Shown here: one piece after another, positions 49,326 to 57,611 of the stretch
How positions within the stretch are numbered: position 1 is the first letter of the stretch
How the letters are laid out: each line of letters opens with the position of its first letter
Origin: JBGSUZ01 sp964404895
GTDB taxonomy: Bacteria; Bacillota; Clostridia; Peptostreptococcales; Acidaminobacteraceae
DNA length: 64,000 nt
Direction: 5' to 3'
NCBI GenBank assembly: GCA_964404895.1
Contig: CAYOLV010000005.1
Span: forward strand, 62,001 to 126,000
Program-made: the position numbers and the translations under genes
Notes under the pieces: generated by a model
Seen by the model: the letters and a program-made list of their open reading frames with translations, nothing else
Told to the model about the DNA's origin: nothing
Database searches by the model: none

Positions 49326-49385
49326 AGACTTTTTAAAGAAATGGCTGTTATACTCATGGTAAATCAAACTTTATGGAGGTTTACC

Positions 49386-49898
49386 ATGAAACAAAATCAT
49401 TTGATCGGGATTGTCATGATCGCCTTTGGACTATATTTACTGCTGGTTAAACTCAATATCATTATGGCTTTTGACTTTATTCTGCTCATTGCCATCGCCT
49501 TAATTGCAGGTTACGCCTATAGAAGATCTTCAGGCGACTCTAACTCAGGCGGACTGCTTCTGGCGGGTAATATTTTAACTGGGGTTTACTTGTCTAGACA
49601 TTTATCCGACTGGCTCGGCGGCGTCTTTTATTTGCCGGAATTGAATACCCTCTTCTACATCGGTTTAGCGTTCTTAGCCACATGGCTGATTGAAGCGTCT
49701 TTCAGTGCTTTGACCAGACGGCGCCAAAAAGTGTTTCTCTACATTGGTGGCATCCTAACCCTTATAGGGGGTTACGAGTGGATTTTAGATCTACTCAACC
49801 TTTCCCCAAGCATGATCAGAACCTTCCTTTTCCCAGCGATTCTCATCTTAGTGGGTATCGGCATTATCTTTAAAACGGAAAAAGGTAAAATAATCTAA
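49386..49898 (+). CDS. Small membrane protein, LiaF/LiaI-like
   Basis: Integral membrane protein of 170 residues with about five hydrophobic segments (7-24, 28-44, 55-75, 90-110, 118-165). MKQNHLIGIVMIAFGLYLLL followed by a cluster of short helices and FPAILILVGIGIIF is the appearance of LiaF N-terminal/DUF5668-type domains, but the C-terminal LiaF beta domain is missing. GGAGG seven bases before the ATG at 49386 defines the start; an open frame from 49275 runs through the preceding terminator and is discarded. A tRNA gene follows. Envelope-stress involvement is only a family-based guess. Confidence 0.65.
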   Translation: MKQNHLIGIVMIAFGLYLLLVKLNIIMAFDFILLIAIALIAGYAYRRSSGDSNSGGLLLAGNILTGVYLSRHLSDWLGGVFYLPELNTLFYIGLAFLATWLIEASFSALTRRRQKVFLYIGGILTLIGGYEWILDLLNLSPSMIRTFLFPAILILVGIGIIFKTEKGKII

Positions 49899-49905
49899 AA
49901 ACCTA

Positions 49906-49934
49906 TTGACATCCCTCTCTATTTTCGTTATTAT
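49906..49934 (+). promoter_or_regulatory. Promoter of tRNA-Leu
   Basis: TTGACA (49906-49911), 17-base spacer, TATTAT (49929-49934); 40 bases before the mature tRNA. Confidence 0.9.
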
Positions 49935-49974
49935 AGATATTGTTCGTGAGATATTTTCACTGAACGTTCAAGAT

Positions 49975-50058
49975 GCGAGAGTGGTGGAACGGCAGACACA
50001 CTATCTTGAGGGGGTAGCGTCCTTGGGCGTGCGGGTTCAAATCCCGCCTCTCGCACCA
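49975..50058 (+). tRNA. tRNA-Leu (anticodon GAG)
   Basis: Acceptor arms GCGAGAG and CTCTCGC pair fully, with discriminator A and an encoded CCA. The anticodon stem is CTATC/GGTAG with loop TTGAGGG, giving anticodon GAG (reads CUC/CUU). A long variable arm (CGTCCTTGGGCG) and the T-arm GCGGGTTCAAATCCCGC are present, as expected for a class II leucine tRNA. It has its own promoter and terminator. Confidence 0.97.
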
Positions 50059-50063
50059 GATTT

Positions 50064-50096
50064 AAAGCCTTGATGATTTATCATCGAGGCTTTTTT
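50064..50096 (+). terminator. Terminator of tRNA-Leu
   Basis: AAAGCCTTGATGA pairs with TCATCGAGGCTTT around TTTA, followed by a T run. Confidence 0.92.
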
Positions 50097-50139
50097 CATG
50101 TTATAAACGTCATTTAATTTTCTGATAATTTGCATAAAT

Positions 50140-50180
50140 AAAAAACCTGATCCAGTGATTTTACTCGATCAGGTTTTTTT
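50140..50180 (-). terminator. Terminator of the M24 peptidase gene
   Basis: AAACCTGATC and GATCAGGTTT form a stem flanked by A and T runs; eight bases after the stop of the minus-strand peptidase gene. Confidence 0.92.
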
Positions 50181-50187
50181 GACGTTT

Positions 50188-51267
50188 TTATTTGACTACA
50201 ATTAAATCTTTTGAATATTGATTGAGGACTTCACAGCCCTCCTTAGTCACCAACACCAAGTCTTCAATCCTTACACCGACTTCTCCGCTAAGGTAGATCC
50301 CTGGCTCGATTGAGAAAATCATGCCCTCTGCCACTTCGTCGTGATTGACAGAAGAGACATCTCCAAAATCATGAACATCTATTCCGATAGAATGTCCCGT
50401 TCTATGGGTGAAGTATTGGCCGTAGCCTTTTTCTTCAATATAATTTCTCGCCGCAAGGTCAATCTCAGAGAATTTAACCCCTGGCTTAACCACTGCAATC
50501 GCTCTCATATTCGCTTCTCTCACCGTTTCATAAACTTCTCTGGCCTTTGCATTTGGCTCGCCGAAGAATACGGTTCTCGTCATATCTGAACAGTAATCGT
50601 CTTTTTTACAGCCGATGTCGATGATCACGCTGTCCCCAGCTTTTGGCGTTGAGCCGTCACAACCGTGGTGAGGATCTGCACCATTGGCGCCGTAGGCAAT
50701 GATAGGGTCGAATGAGAACCCATCTGCCCCAATTTCAGCGTAAATTTCAGAGAGTTTTTTAACCATTTCCAGTTCTGAATGACCCTCTTTTACCAGTTCA
50801 ACCAATTTGCCCATAGCTTCATCGTTAAGTCTTGATGCTGTTCTCATGAAATCTCTTTCTGCATCGTCTTTTTGCATTCTCACACGGTCCACATAAGAAG
50901 AACCGTTGATGTATTTATAGTTTGGAAGCTTGTCCATGAGACGGAGCAAGAAATGAGCCGCCCAGAATTTATCTACCCCAATGATAGAACCGGACTGAAT
51001 ACCGTCTGCTACAAAGGCAATGCCGTCCTTGGTATCGTTATACCAAACGACTTCCGCACCGAAATCTCCTTCAAGTGGGAAGAGTTCATTAATGACCAAT
51101 CTCAGGCTGCCATCTGCTTTCATGTGGAGCACAATCAGTCTTTCCCCAGGGTGGAACCAAGTGCCTGTTAAGTAAAAAATGGTGGATGGATCCGCTAAAA
51201 TTAAGTGTTCCACCTTATCTTGTTTCATTTTTTCAGCGACCAGCGCTCTTCTTTTTGCGTGCATCAT
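50188..51267 (-). CDS. Xaa-Pro peptidase, M24 family
   Basis: Metallopeptidase of 359 residues with the creatinase-like N-terminal domain (about 1-125) and the pita-bread catalytic domain. Metal ligands are visible: D in SVIIDIGCKKDDYCSD (two aspartates), H in HRTGHSIGIDVHD, and the glutamates in FSIEPGIYL and GVRIEDLVLVT. HHGCDGSTPKAG precedes the first aspartate. It cleaves peptides with proline at position 2 and would help peptide use. Two ATG codons are adjacent at the start (51267 and 51264) after GGGG. The gene follows larB by 69 bases and may be transcribed with the lar genes. Whether it is a dipeptidase (PepQ) or aminopeptidase (PepP) is open. Confidence 0.92.
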   Translation of the reverse strand: MMHAKRRALVAEKMKQDKVEHLILADPSTIFYLTGTWFHPGERLIVLHMKADGSLRLVINELFPLEGDFGAEVVWYNDTKDGIAFVADGIQSGSIIGVDKFWAAHFLLRLMDKLPNYKYINGSSYVDRVRMQKDDAERDFMRTASRLNDEAMGKLVELVKEGHSELEMVKKLSEIYAEIGADGFSFDPIIAYGANGADPHHGCDGSTPKAGDSVIIDIGCKKDDYCSDMTRTVFFGEPNAKAREVYETVREANMRAIAVVKPGVKFSEIDLAARNYIEEKGYGQYFTHRTGHSIGIDVHDFGDVSSVNHDEVAEGMIFSIEPGIYLSGEVGVRIEDLVLVTKEGCEVLNQYSKDLIVVK

Positions 51268-51336
51268 ATGTGATTACCCCTTTTGAATTTATATGAATCG
51301 AAGACCCAAATTCTTCGAAACATGAGCCACTTAAAC

Positions 51337-52086
51337 TTACTTCAATTGATTGATCATGCTGGCGCAATAGGCTGCACCAAAACCATTATCTATATTGACG
51401 ACACTGACACCGCTGGCACAGCTGTTGAGCATAGTAAGCAGTGCGCTGACCCCGCCAAAACTAGCGCCATAACCCACACTTGTAGGCACTGCAATGACAG
51501 GCTTGTCCACCATGCCCCCTACAACACTGGCAAGTGCCCCTTCCATGCCCGCTACCACTACCACTACTCTTGCACCTCGAATAATATCCATTTTGGCTAA
51601 GAGTCGATGAATCCCTGCCACGCCTACGTCTGTAATCTTTTCCACTCGATTGCCTAAAAGGGTTGCCGTTTCATAGGCTTCTTCCACCACTGGCAAGTCC
51701 GATGTCCCTGCGCATACGATGGCAATGTAGCTTTCCGTGGTCTTCGGTGGTTCGGCAATCCAAGTTAAAGTTCTGCCTAGGGGATTGTATTTTACCTCTG
51801 GCAAGACGCTTTGAACCACTTCATAAACTTCCTTGCTGGCTCTCGTCCCCAATATATTAATTTTTCTTTCACTCATGTGAAGCATAATCGCCGTAATTTG
51901 TTCAGGGGTTTTCCCTTCGCAATAAATCACTTCAGGATAACCGCTTCGGATTTCCCGATGATGGTCAATTGTGGCAAATCCCAATTCTGAGAAAGGCAGT
52001 TCTTTGAGGGCATCTACCACTTCCTCCAAGGGCTTTTCGCCTGCTTGAAGGGCTTCTAACATGACTCTTAGCTTTTCTTCGTTCAT
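51337..52086 (-). CDS. larB: Nickel-pincer cofactor biosynthesis protein LarB
   Basis: Carboxylates and hydrolyses nicotinic acid adenine dinucleotide in the first step of nickel-pincer (NPN) cofactor synthesis. Length 249 residues; the AIR-carboxylase (PurE)-like core is seen in IAIVCAGTSDLPVVEEA, VGVAGIHRLL, VVVVAGMEGALASVVGG and AVPTSVGYGASFGG. GGAGG supports the ATG. It follows larE by 28 bases on the same strand, giving the order larC-larE-larB. The client enzyme (lactate racemase LarA or a relative) is not in the window. Confidence 0.95.
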   Translation of the reverse strand: MNEEKLRVMLEALQAGEKPLEEVVDALKELPFSELGFATIDHHREIRSGYPEVIYCEGKTPEQITAIMLHMSERKINILGTRASKEVYEVVQSVLPEVKYNPLGRTLTWIAEPPKTTESYIAIVCAGTSDLPVVEEAYETATLLGNRVEKITDVGVAGIHRLLAKMDIIRGARVVVVVAGMEGALASVVGGMVDKPVIAVPTSVGYGASFGGVSALLTMLNSCASGVSVVNIDNGFGAAYCASMINQLK

Positions 52087-52114
52087 GGTACGCCTCCAGC
52101 GGTCTCCGCTACTT

Positions 52115-52921
52115 CTATTTTCCAGATTTTAACCCTGCATTGTAGCAACCGGTTTGGTAGCCGCCTAAGTCCAGACTAACAAATTTAAAGCCCAGTTGTC
52201 TAATCTCTGCATGAATTTTATTCATCAATTCCAAATCTAAAATCTTGTGCATTTCTTCTTGCCCAATCTCAATTCTGGCAATTTCCCCGTGGTGTCTCAC
52301 TCGGACTGCCCGAATGCCTTCGTTCATGAGAATTTGTTCTGCTTTTTCGATTTGAACCAGCATATTTAAGTCTACCGTCACACCGTAAGGAATACGGGTC
52401 AACAGACAAGCATAAGGAGGCTTGTCCCAAGTCTTTAACCCGTAAGTCTTAGACAAGTCCCGAATCTGCTGTTTCGTCATTCCAGCGTCCTTCAGAGGGC
52501 TTACAACCCCTAGTTCCGCAAGTGCAACCAAGCCTGGTCGATAATCCAGTAAATCATCTGCATTGGTACCGTCACAAACTGCGGTGCAGCCATCTGCCTT
52601 CGCCGCTTTTATAATTTCCCCAAAGACGATGGATTTACACAAATAGCATCTGTTTTCAGGGTTGTGAACTATACTCTCTGGAATACCCGACTGGATCATG
52701 CGGTGGGTCACACCCATTTCCTTTGCCGCTTCAATGGCCTCTTCATACTCCCACTGAGGAATATAGGGACTTTTCACCGTATAGGCCACTACCCGCTTTG
52801 CTCCTAATATTTCAAGGCTGGCTTTCAATAGCAGTGTACTGTCTACACCTCCAGAAAAGGCAATTCCAATCTTTTCATAAGGTTCTAATTTATTTTTAAG
52901 TGCCGTTATAATTTTTTCCAC
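52115..52921 (-). CDS. larE: ATP-dependent sacrificial sulfur transferase LarE
   Basis: PP-loop enzyme of 268 residues that adds sulfur to the carboxylated nicotinate mononucleotide during NPN cofactor synthesis. The PP-loop is AFSGGVDSTLLL (about 19-30), and RCYLCK (about 91-96) and CDGTNADDLLDYRPG follow. The cysteine that donates its sulfur in known LarE lies in PPYACLLTRIPYG (about 178). The start is a GTG at 52921, 10 bases after GGAGG, and lies 16 bases inside larC, so the two are coupled. The length fits the family. Confidence 0.95.
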   Translation of the reverse strand: MEKIITALKNKLEPYEKIGIAFSGGVDSTLLLKASLEILGAKRVVAYTVKSPYIPQWEYEEAIEAAKEMGVTHRMIQSGIPESIVHNPENRCYLCKSIVFGEIIKAAKADGCTAVCDGTNADDLLDYRPGLVALAELGVVSPLKDAGMTKQQIRDLSKTYGLKTWDKPPYACLLTRIPYGVTVDLNMLVQIEKAEQILMNEGIRAVRVRHHGEIARIEIGQEEMHKILDLELMNKIHAEIRQLGFKFVSLDLGGYQTGCYNAGLKSGK

Positions 52922-54249
52922 CGCGTGTTTTCCTCCAGATCCTGTTGAACCCTCTTTTGAGCCTCCAAGAGACTGATCTCAGCCTTCTCGGCATAGGCGA
53001 ATAGGTCCTCATATTCCGCTTTGTATTTTAAGGGAGCGCCTAAAAAAGAGACCCGTTTGATCCGAATTGGGAATGAATCAAATTCATAGGAAATAATTTC
53101 CCTCTCCAATTCCAACTTTTCAATTTCATAAGACCGCAGCCCAATTGCCGTCGTCTCCGTTAAAATAACCTCTTCAAGCGCTGCTTTCGCCTCAGTACCA
53201 CAAAGGACTTTCAAGCAAATGCCCATACGACCTTTTTTCATGGCGATGGTTTCTCTCCAGACGTCTAACGCTCCCGCTTCAAAGAGTTTTCCCTCAATCC
53301 ATTGCCAGATTTCTGGGTTCAGGTCATCCAGATTAGTCTCCAGAATCAGCTGTTTTTTTTTAGGGGTTTCCCCATCTTCCAAAAGCATGGCTCTGAGCAC
53401 ATTTGGAAACTCGTGTTCACGAGTGCCTAGACCGTAGCCCACCTTAAGGATATTCATGGACATCTGATTGCTGTACTCACTGGTCAAAACCTTCAAAATA
53501 GCCGCACCTGTAGGCGTGGTCATTTCTTTATCCGCCAAACCCGTTTTTACAGGAATCCCTTTAAGAATTTCCGCTGTAGCTGGGGCTGGAACTGGCATTA
53601 AGCCGTGGTCACACTTTACAAAACCGCCGCCTAACTGTATTGGGGCAGAAATGACTTTAGGTGAGCCTAATGCTTCATAACAAATTGCCGCCCCAACAAT
53701 GTCTACAATAGAATCTACTGCCCCGACTTCATGAAAGTGGACTTCTTCAATGGGTTTCCCATGAACTTTGGCTTCTGCCACTGCTACTTCCATAAAAATT
53801 TTCATGCTGAGGGCTTTGACGCTGTCGCTGAGGGCGCTGTTCATGATCATGCCTTCAATGACCGCTAAATTTCGGTGGTCGTGGTGGTGATGGGTATGAC
53901 CGCCGCCCCCTTGGTGGTGCTCATGCTTCACCCCTTGGTGCTCATGCTTCACCCCTTGGTACTCATGCTTCACCCCTTGGTGCTCATGCTTCACCCCTTG
54001 GTGCTCATGCTTCACCCCTTGGTGCTCGTGTTCGTGTCCGTGGGTATGAGTCTTCAACACCACATCGGCTTTCGTGCCTTCAATGCCCTTTTTCTGAGCC
54101 CTTTGAATTTGAAGCTCAAACTCATGTGCCATAGGAAGCTTTTGAAGCTCAGCTTTTAAATACTCAGGGTCAACCCCTAAGTCGATCATTGCGCCTAAAT
54201 TCATGTCTCCGCTAATGCCGCTGAAACAGTCATAATACAGTATTTGCAT
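52906..54249 (-). CDS. larC: Nickel insertase LarC, single reading frame with His-rich insert
   Basis: Inserts nickel into the pincer cofactor using CTP. The 447 residues cover both parts that in Lactiplantibacillus plantarum are joined by programmed frameshift (LarC1 and LarC2), but here are continuous. Motifs are YYDCFSGISGDMNLGA at the start, HFHEVGAVDSIVDIVGAA and TPTGAAILK, and ETNLDDLNPEIW and GRMGICLKVL in the C-terminal part. Between residues about 70 and 125 is a histidine-rich nickel-binding stretch with five copies of a 7-residue repeat (HEHQGVK type, one HEYQGVK) plus HTHHHHDH. The ATG overlaps the last base of the preceding flavoprotein stop (TAATG). Confidence 0.95.
   Translation of the reverse strand: MQILYYDCFSGISGDMNLGAMIDLGVDPEYLKAELQKLPMAHEFELQIQRAQKKGIEGTKADVVLKTHTHGHEHEHQGVKHEHQGVKHEHQGVKHEYQGVKHEHQGVKHEHHQGGGGHTHHHHDHRNLAVIEGMIMNSALSDSVKALSMKIFMEVAVAEAKVHGKPIEEVHFHEVGAVDSIVDIVGAAICYEALGSPKVISAPIQLGGGFVKCDHGLMPVPAPATAEILKGIPVKTGLADKEMTTPTGAAILKVLTSEYSNQMSMNILKVGYGLGTREHEFPNVLRAMLLEDGETPKKKQLILETNLDDLNPEIWQWIEGKLFEAGALDVWRETIAMKKGRMGICLKVLCGTEAKAALEEVILTETTAIGLRSYEIEKLELEREIISYEFDSFPIRIKRVSFLGAPLKYKAEYEDLFAYAEKAEISLLEAQKRVQQDLEENTRWKKL
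53918..54022 (-). repeat. 21-base tandem repeat (x5) in larC
   Basis: Five consecutive 21-base units (53918, 53939, 53960, 53981, 54002), four identical and one with a single change (TACTCATG for TGCTCATG), encode the HEHQGVK repeats of LarC. A diverged sixth unit follows. Near-identity at DNA level points to recent expansion by slippage. Confidence 0.95.
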
Positions 54250-54713
54250 TAATGCCGCTCCTTTCCCGAAAGATACTCTATGTTTACTTTTATAATTCTG
54301 GTTTCATGTCCTGATCGTCTGGCATAGGCTTCTCCAGGCATTTCAAATCCAGGACTGTATTTTTCAACGATGAGCATTAAGGCCTTTATCTTCTCTTCTG
54401 GCTCTGAAATTTCTTCAGCCGTGCCAAATGCCATAACGCTTTTATAGTTGGTAGAAAACTTATTGCTGAGAACTTCTGTATCGCCTACAACAACGAATTG
54501 AACCTTAGGGTTAAAGGCGATGTTTCTGAGTTTCTTCCCCTCTGTGGCTGAATGGAAATACAGACACCCTTCGCTATAGACATAACTAATGGGTACGCCA
54601 TAAGGAAAACCATCTGCCCCAATGGTTGTCAAGACGCCGTATTCGCCCTTTGTAAGCAATTCTACTGCTTTATCTTCAGACATTTGTCTATCGCTTCTTC
54701 TCATTTGATCCAT
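54249..54713 (-). CDS. Pyridoxamine-5'-phosphate-oxidase-like flavoprotein (NimA-like)
   Basis: Small FMN-binding split-barrel protein of 154 residues. MRRSDRQM followed by AVELLTKGEYGVLTTIGADGFPYGVPISYVY, FHSATEGKKLRNIAFNPKV and SVMAFGTAEEI form the pattern of the pyridoxamine 5'-phosphate oxidase-like family that includes nitroimidazole resistance (Nim) proteins. The true substrate is unknown. GGAGGGG precedes the ATG. It is the first gene of the unit with larC, larE and larB (1-base overlap with larC), but a role in nickel cofactor synthesis is not known and would be an inference. Confidence 0.88.
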   Translation of the reverse strand: MDQMRRSDRQMSEDKAVELLTKGEYGVLTTIGADGFPYGVPISYVYSEGCLYFHSATEGKKLRNIAFNPKVQFVVVGDTEVLSNKFSTNYKSVMAFGTAEEISEPEEKIKALMLIVEKYSPGFEMPGEAYARRSGHETRIIKVNIEYLSGKERH

Positions 54714-54823
54714 GATAGCCCCTCCATCGTTTAAGTCCTCACCTTTTCATTATATCAAAAAACAAAAGTACACCGCTATGCTTATCACCACATTACATTT
54801 ATTATACAGTGGGTTCGAAAGGA

Positions 54824-54852
54824 TAGACTTCTTTCTATACTCTTGTTAAGAT
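54824..54852 (+). promoter_or_regulatory. Promoter of the SLH/PrcB-like gene
   Basis: TAGACT (54824-54829), 17-base spacer, TAAGAT (54847-54852), followed by the ribosome site GAGAGGAGG. Confidence 0.7.
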
Positions 54853-54879
54853 GAAATTAAAGAGAGAGGAGGTCCTTTT

Positions 54880-55707
54880 ATGAAATTCAAACGTATTGCC
54901 TGCCTTATGATTGCTGGCATCTGTTTATTTAGCTTCTCATTGCCATCTGGGAGTTTTGCAACTGTCAAAAGTCATTGGGCTATTTCTACTTTAGAAAATT
55001 TGCAGTCGAAAGACTTATTGCTAGGCATTTCAAAAGACTCTAAAAAACTCAACAGCAGCATTACCCTTGCCGAGTTCGACAGCATGCTCAACGAAATTTG
55101 GACATCAGAGTTTACAGTTAAAGCGACCACAGATATTGCGAGTACTAGCAACTCAAAAAGCTACCTTACCCGTAAAACCGCAGCAGAAAAAATCTTTAAC
55201 TTATTTAATAAAAGTACCAACAGTGAGGCTGATGCCATTACATGGATCAAGTCTGCAAAAATCATGTCAGGTTACCCTAGTGGCGATTTCAAACCCGCTG
55301 ACAAAGTAACACTGGCTCAAGGAGTGGCTATTATGAGTCATATCAAAGACTATCTCAAAAATCACCCTGAGGTTAAATTAGATTTCTCTGATACACAAGC
55401 TGCCCTCCATCCAAAGGATAATCAGCTTACCTATACAGCCGCTGCCAATACCAAAGGCACCATCGATTTCACCTTAAGTTGGGGTGAAAAGAAAACCGGC
55501 GGTTACAGTGTTAAAATCACAAAAGTCGCTCAAAGCGGCAAAGAGCTTCGCATCAGCTACAAGCTTACTTCACCTGCACCCGATGCAATTGTGACCCAAG
55601 CCTTGACCTACCCTAAAGATACCGTGAACTTAGAAATGGGCATGGAAGCTTACAAGCAGCTGACTTTAATCCTTGTAGAAGACAAGGGCACGCTTAATCA
55701 AGAATAA
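54880..55707 (+). CDS. Secreted SLH-like protein with PrcB-type C-terminal domain
   Basis: Exported protein of 275 residues; signal peptide MKFKRIACLMIAGICLFSFSL with cleavage probably after SFA. Two S-layer-homology-like segments follow: VKSHWAISTLENLQSKDLL, and WIKSAKIMSGYPSGDFKPADKVTLAQGVAIM (about 126-156), which has the typical GYPSGDFKP motif. The C-terminal 80 residues (LSWGEKKTGGYSVKITKV, then LRISYKLTSPAPDAIVTQALTYPKDTV) match the PrcB/protease-inhibitor-like domain common in secreted Clostridial proteins. GGAGG supports the start. A single-gene unit with promoter and terminator. It probably binds the cell wall; the PrcB-like part may interact with proteases. Confidence 0.82.
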   Translation: MKFKRIACLMIAGICLFSFSLPSGSFATVKSHWAISTLENLQSKDLLLGISKDSKKLNSSITLAEFDSMLNEIWTSEFTVKATTDIASTSNSKSYLTRKTAAEKIFNLFNKSTNSEADAITWIKSAKIMSGYPSGDFKPADKVTLAQGVAIMSHIKDYLKNHPEVKLDFSDTQAALHPKDNQLTYTAAANTKGTIDFTLSWGEKKTGGYSVKITKVAQSGKELRISYKLTSPAPDAIVTQALTYPKDTVNLEMGMEAYKQLTLILVEDKGTLNQE

Positions 55708-55720
55708 TTTAACCAATAAA

Positions 55721-55764
55721 ATAAGACCAAGGCTTCTTTAACCGAAGCTTTGGTCTTTTATTTT
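55721..55764 (+). terminator. Bidirectional terminator between SLH/PrcB gene and ttcA
   Basis: AAGACCAAGGCTTC pairs with GAAGCTTTGGTCTT around TTTAACC, with T run on the plus side and an A-rich left side. Confidence 0.9.
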
Positions 55765-55777
55765 GCATAAATTTGAA

Positions 55778-56641
55778 CTAATACTCATCTAAAAAGCTAT
55801 GCTTTTCTCCATTTTTCTTCCAACCTATAATAGCGCCCATTTCCACGTTAAGAGCGGAATTGAAAATACACTTTTCCACGTCAGGATTAGTGACTTTCAT
55901 TTGTTCGATCATTTCCTTGATTTCATATCGTTTATTAGAGGTTCGCTTTGCCGCAACCATGCAGGCACAGTTGAGAGGCCATAAGCCGCTGAAAGACGCC
56001 CATCTTTGGATGTCCTTCTCGCGAATGTAAAAGAGAGGGCGAATCAATTCAATCCCTTCAAAATTACTGGCGCGGAGTTTCGGCATCATGGTTTTGAAGC
56101 CCCCAGCGTAGAGAATGTTCAGCATGGTGGTCTCAATCACGTCATCGTAATGGTGGCCAAGAGCCAGTTTGTTGCAGCCCAGTTCCTTCGCCCTAGCATA
56201 TAAAAAGCCTCGGCGCATTTTGGCGCACATGTAACACGGCATTTCTCCTGCAATTTCTCCAACCACTTCAAAAATACGTGACTCAAAGGTCTTCACTGGT
56301 ATGTTAAGAAATTCACAGTTTTGGTCGTGAAGCTTTTTCACATTGGGGTGATACCCGGGGTCCATGGTAATGTATTCGACTTCAAAGTTAACCTTTTTAT
56401 GCTTTTTCAGTTCCTGAAACAACTTTGCCATGACCAAGCTGTCCTTGCCGCCAGAAATGGCCACCGCCACACGGTCACCTTCTTCTATCAGTTCAAAGTC
56501 CTTAATGGCCTTCGTAAATTTAGACCACAAATCCTTTTTATAAGTCTTGGTCAGACTCCGTTCCACAGTTGCCAAATCCTTTTGCTCTTCCTCGGGTATA
56601 AAGGTTTCGCATTGACTGGCAATGGTTTTGGTTTCTTTCAT
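55778..56641 (-). CDS. TtcA-family tRNA thiolation enzyme (PP-loop)
   Basis: ATP-dependent tRNA sulfur-transferase-like protein of 287 residues of the TtcA group (2-thiocytidine at position 32 in characterised members). The PP-loop is AISGGKDSLVM (about 58-68). Cysteine motifs that hold the iron-sulfur cluster are PCYMCAKMRRGFLYARA (about 137) and LNCACMVAAKR (about 218). ALGHHYDDVIETTMLN is a further hallmark. AGGAG supports the ATG; the gene follows the nitrilase gene by 17 bases and is likely co-transcribed with it. The N-terminal extension (about 45 residues with CETFIPEEE) is longer than in E. coli TtcA. Exact tRNA target not established. Confidence 0.88.
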   Translation of the reverse strand: MKETKTIASQCETFIPEEEQKDLATVERSLTKTYKKDLWSKFTKAIKDFELIEEGDRVAVAISGGKDSLVMAKLFQELKKHKKVNFEVEYITMDPGYHPNVKKLHDQNCEFLNIPVKTFESRIFEVVGEIAGEMPCYMCAKMRRGFLYARAKELGCNKLALGHHYDDVIETTMLNILYAGGFKTMMPKLRASNFEGIELIRPLFYIREKDIQRWASFSGLWPLNCACMVAAKRTSNKRYEIKEMIEQMKVTNPDVEKCIFNSALNVEMGAIIGWKKNGEKHSFLDEY

Positions 56642-56658
56642 AAGTAACTTCTCCTATC

Positions 56659-57489
56659 TTAAACCTTGGTCAGGTTTTCCAAGCGATACAAATCATTTCG
56701 TTTTGCAGACATGACGGGCAACTGAGTTCTCACTTCACCCACTGCGTTTAAATCGATTTCAGAAATCAAAGCGCCTTCAAAATCCTCAAGTCGATGAATC
56801 ACCACTCCCCAAGGATCAACAATCATACTATTCCCATAAGCCACATAAGATGCTTTCGGATCTCTCGCAGGAGAAACCGCCGCCACGAACAACTGATTGT
56901 CTAGTGCTCGGCTCCGCATAAGGAGTTCCCAATGTTTAGGGCCTGTCGTCATGTTGAAAGCGCCAGGAACTATAAGCATTTGAGCCCCTTCATTGGCAAG
57001 GAGTCCCGCCCATTCAGTGAACCTTATGTCAAAGCAAATCATGACGCCAATTTTTCCATAAGGAGTTTCTACAAGGCAGAGCTCACTTCCAGCCGTTAAA
57101 GTTTCCGACTCTTTAAACCGCTGACCCTCTTCAATATCTATGTCAAACAGATGTACCTTTCGGTGCTTGCCCACCTGTCGGCCTTCAGGGTCAAAGACGA
57201 AGCAAGTGTTATATACGGCGCCACTTTCATCTTTCTCGGGAATACTGCCACCAAACAGCCAGATCTTACCTTTTTTAGCCATGTCCGAAAGGGCTTGCCA
57301 CATAGCTTCCCCTTCCATTTCGGCGTATTTTGGAAAAAGGGCTGTTTCATAAGGACAAACGAACATTTCAGGCAATGCCACAATTTGAGCCCCTGCTATA
57401 ACTGCTTCTTCTACTAAATGAGCCGCTTTTTTAAGGTTGTCCTTTACGAGAGTACCGACTTTCATTTGAACCAGTGCCACGTTTGCCAT
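56659..57489 (-). CDS. Carbon-nitrogen hydrolase (nitrilase superfamily, omega-amidase-like)
   Basis: Cytoplasmic amidase-type enzyme of 276 residues. The Glu-Lys-Cys triad is visible: E41 in ALPEMFVCPYE, K111 in KHRKVHLFDID and C152 in GVMICFDIRFTEW. It resembles omega-amidase/NIT2-like members, which hydrolyse alpha-ketoglutaramate or similar deaminated amides. The ATG at 57489 follows GGAGGAGG; an earlier in-frame start at 57534 falls in the preceding terminator. First gene of a unit with the ttcA-like gene. An amide-recycling role suits an amino-acid fermenter, but the substrate is inferred only from family. Confidence 0.88.
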   Translation of the reverse strand: MANVALVQMKVGTLVKDNLKKAAHLVEEAVIAGAQIVALPEMFVCPYETALFPKYAEMEGEAMWQALSDMAKKGKIWLFGGSIPEKDESGAVYNTCFVFDPEGRQVGKHRKVHLFDIDIEEGQRFKESETLTAGSELCLVETPYGKIGVMICFDIRFTEWAGLLANEGAQMLIVPGAFNMTTGPKHWELLMRSRALDNQLFVAAVSPARDPKASYVAYGNSMIVDPWGVVIHRLEDFEGALISEIDLNAVGEVRTQLPVMSAKRNDLYRLENLTKV

Positions 57490-57532
57490 AGGGAACGCCT
57501 CCTCCGTATTCAAGCGGTGCCCCGCTGGCACC

Positions 57533-57565
57533 AAAAAGACCTTACTGATATCCTCAGTAAGGTCT
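57533..57565 (-). terminator. Terminator of the chemoreceptor-SBP gene
   Basis: AGACCTTACTGA (57537-57548) and TCAGTAAGGTCT (57554-57565) form a perfect stem; on the minus strand it is followed by TTTTT. It lies 47 bases after the MCP stop and 48 bases before the nitrilase start, so it might also act as a leader hairpin for the latter. Confidence 0.85.
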
Positions 57566-57611
57566 ACGGTTATTATATCACAGGCATTTGTTATAAAAAA
57601 CTGCCCTTTAT

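Noticed and set aside
53875..54159. Plus-strand open frame of repeated MLHPLVL
   Set aside because: It is the complement of the His-rich repeats of larC, with no ribosome site.
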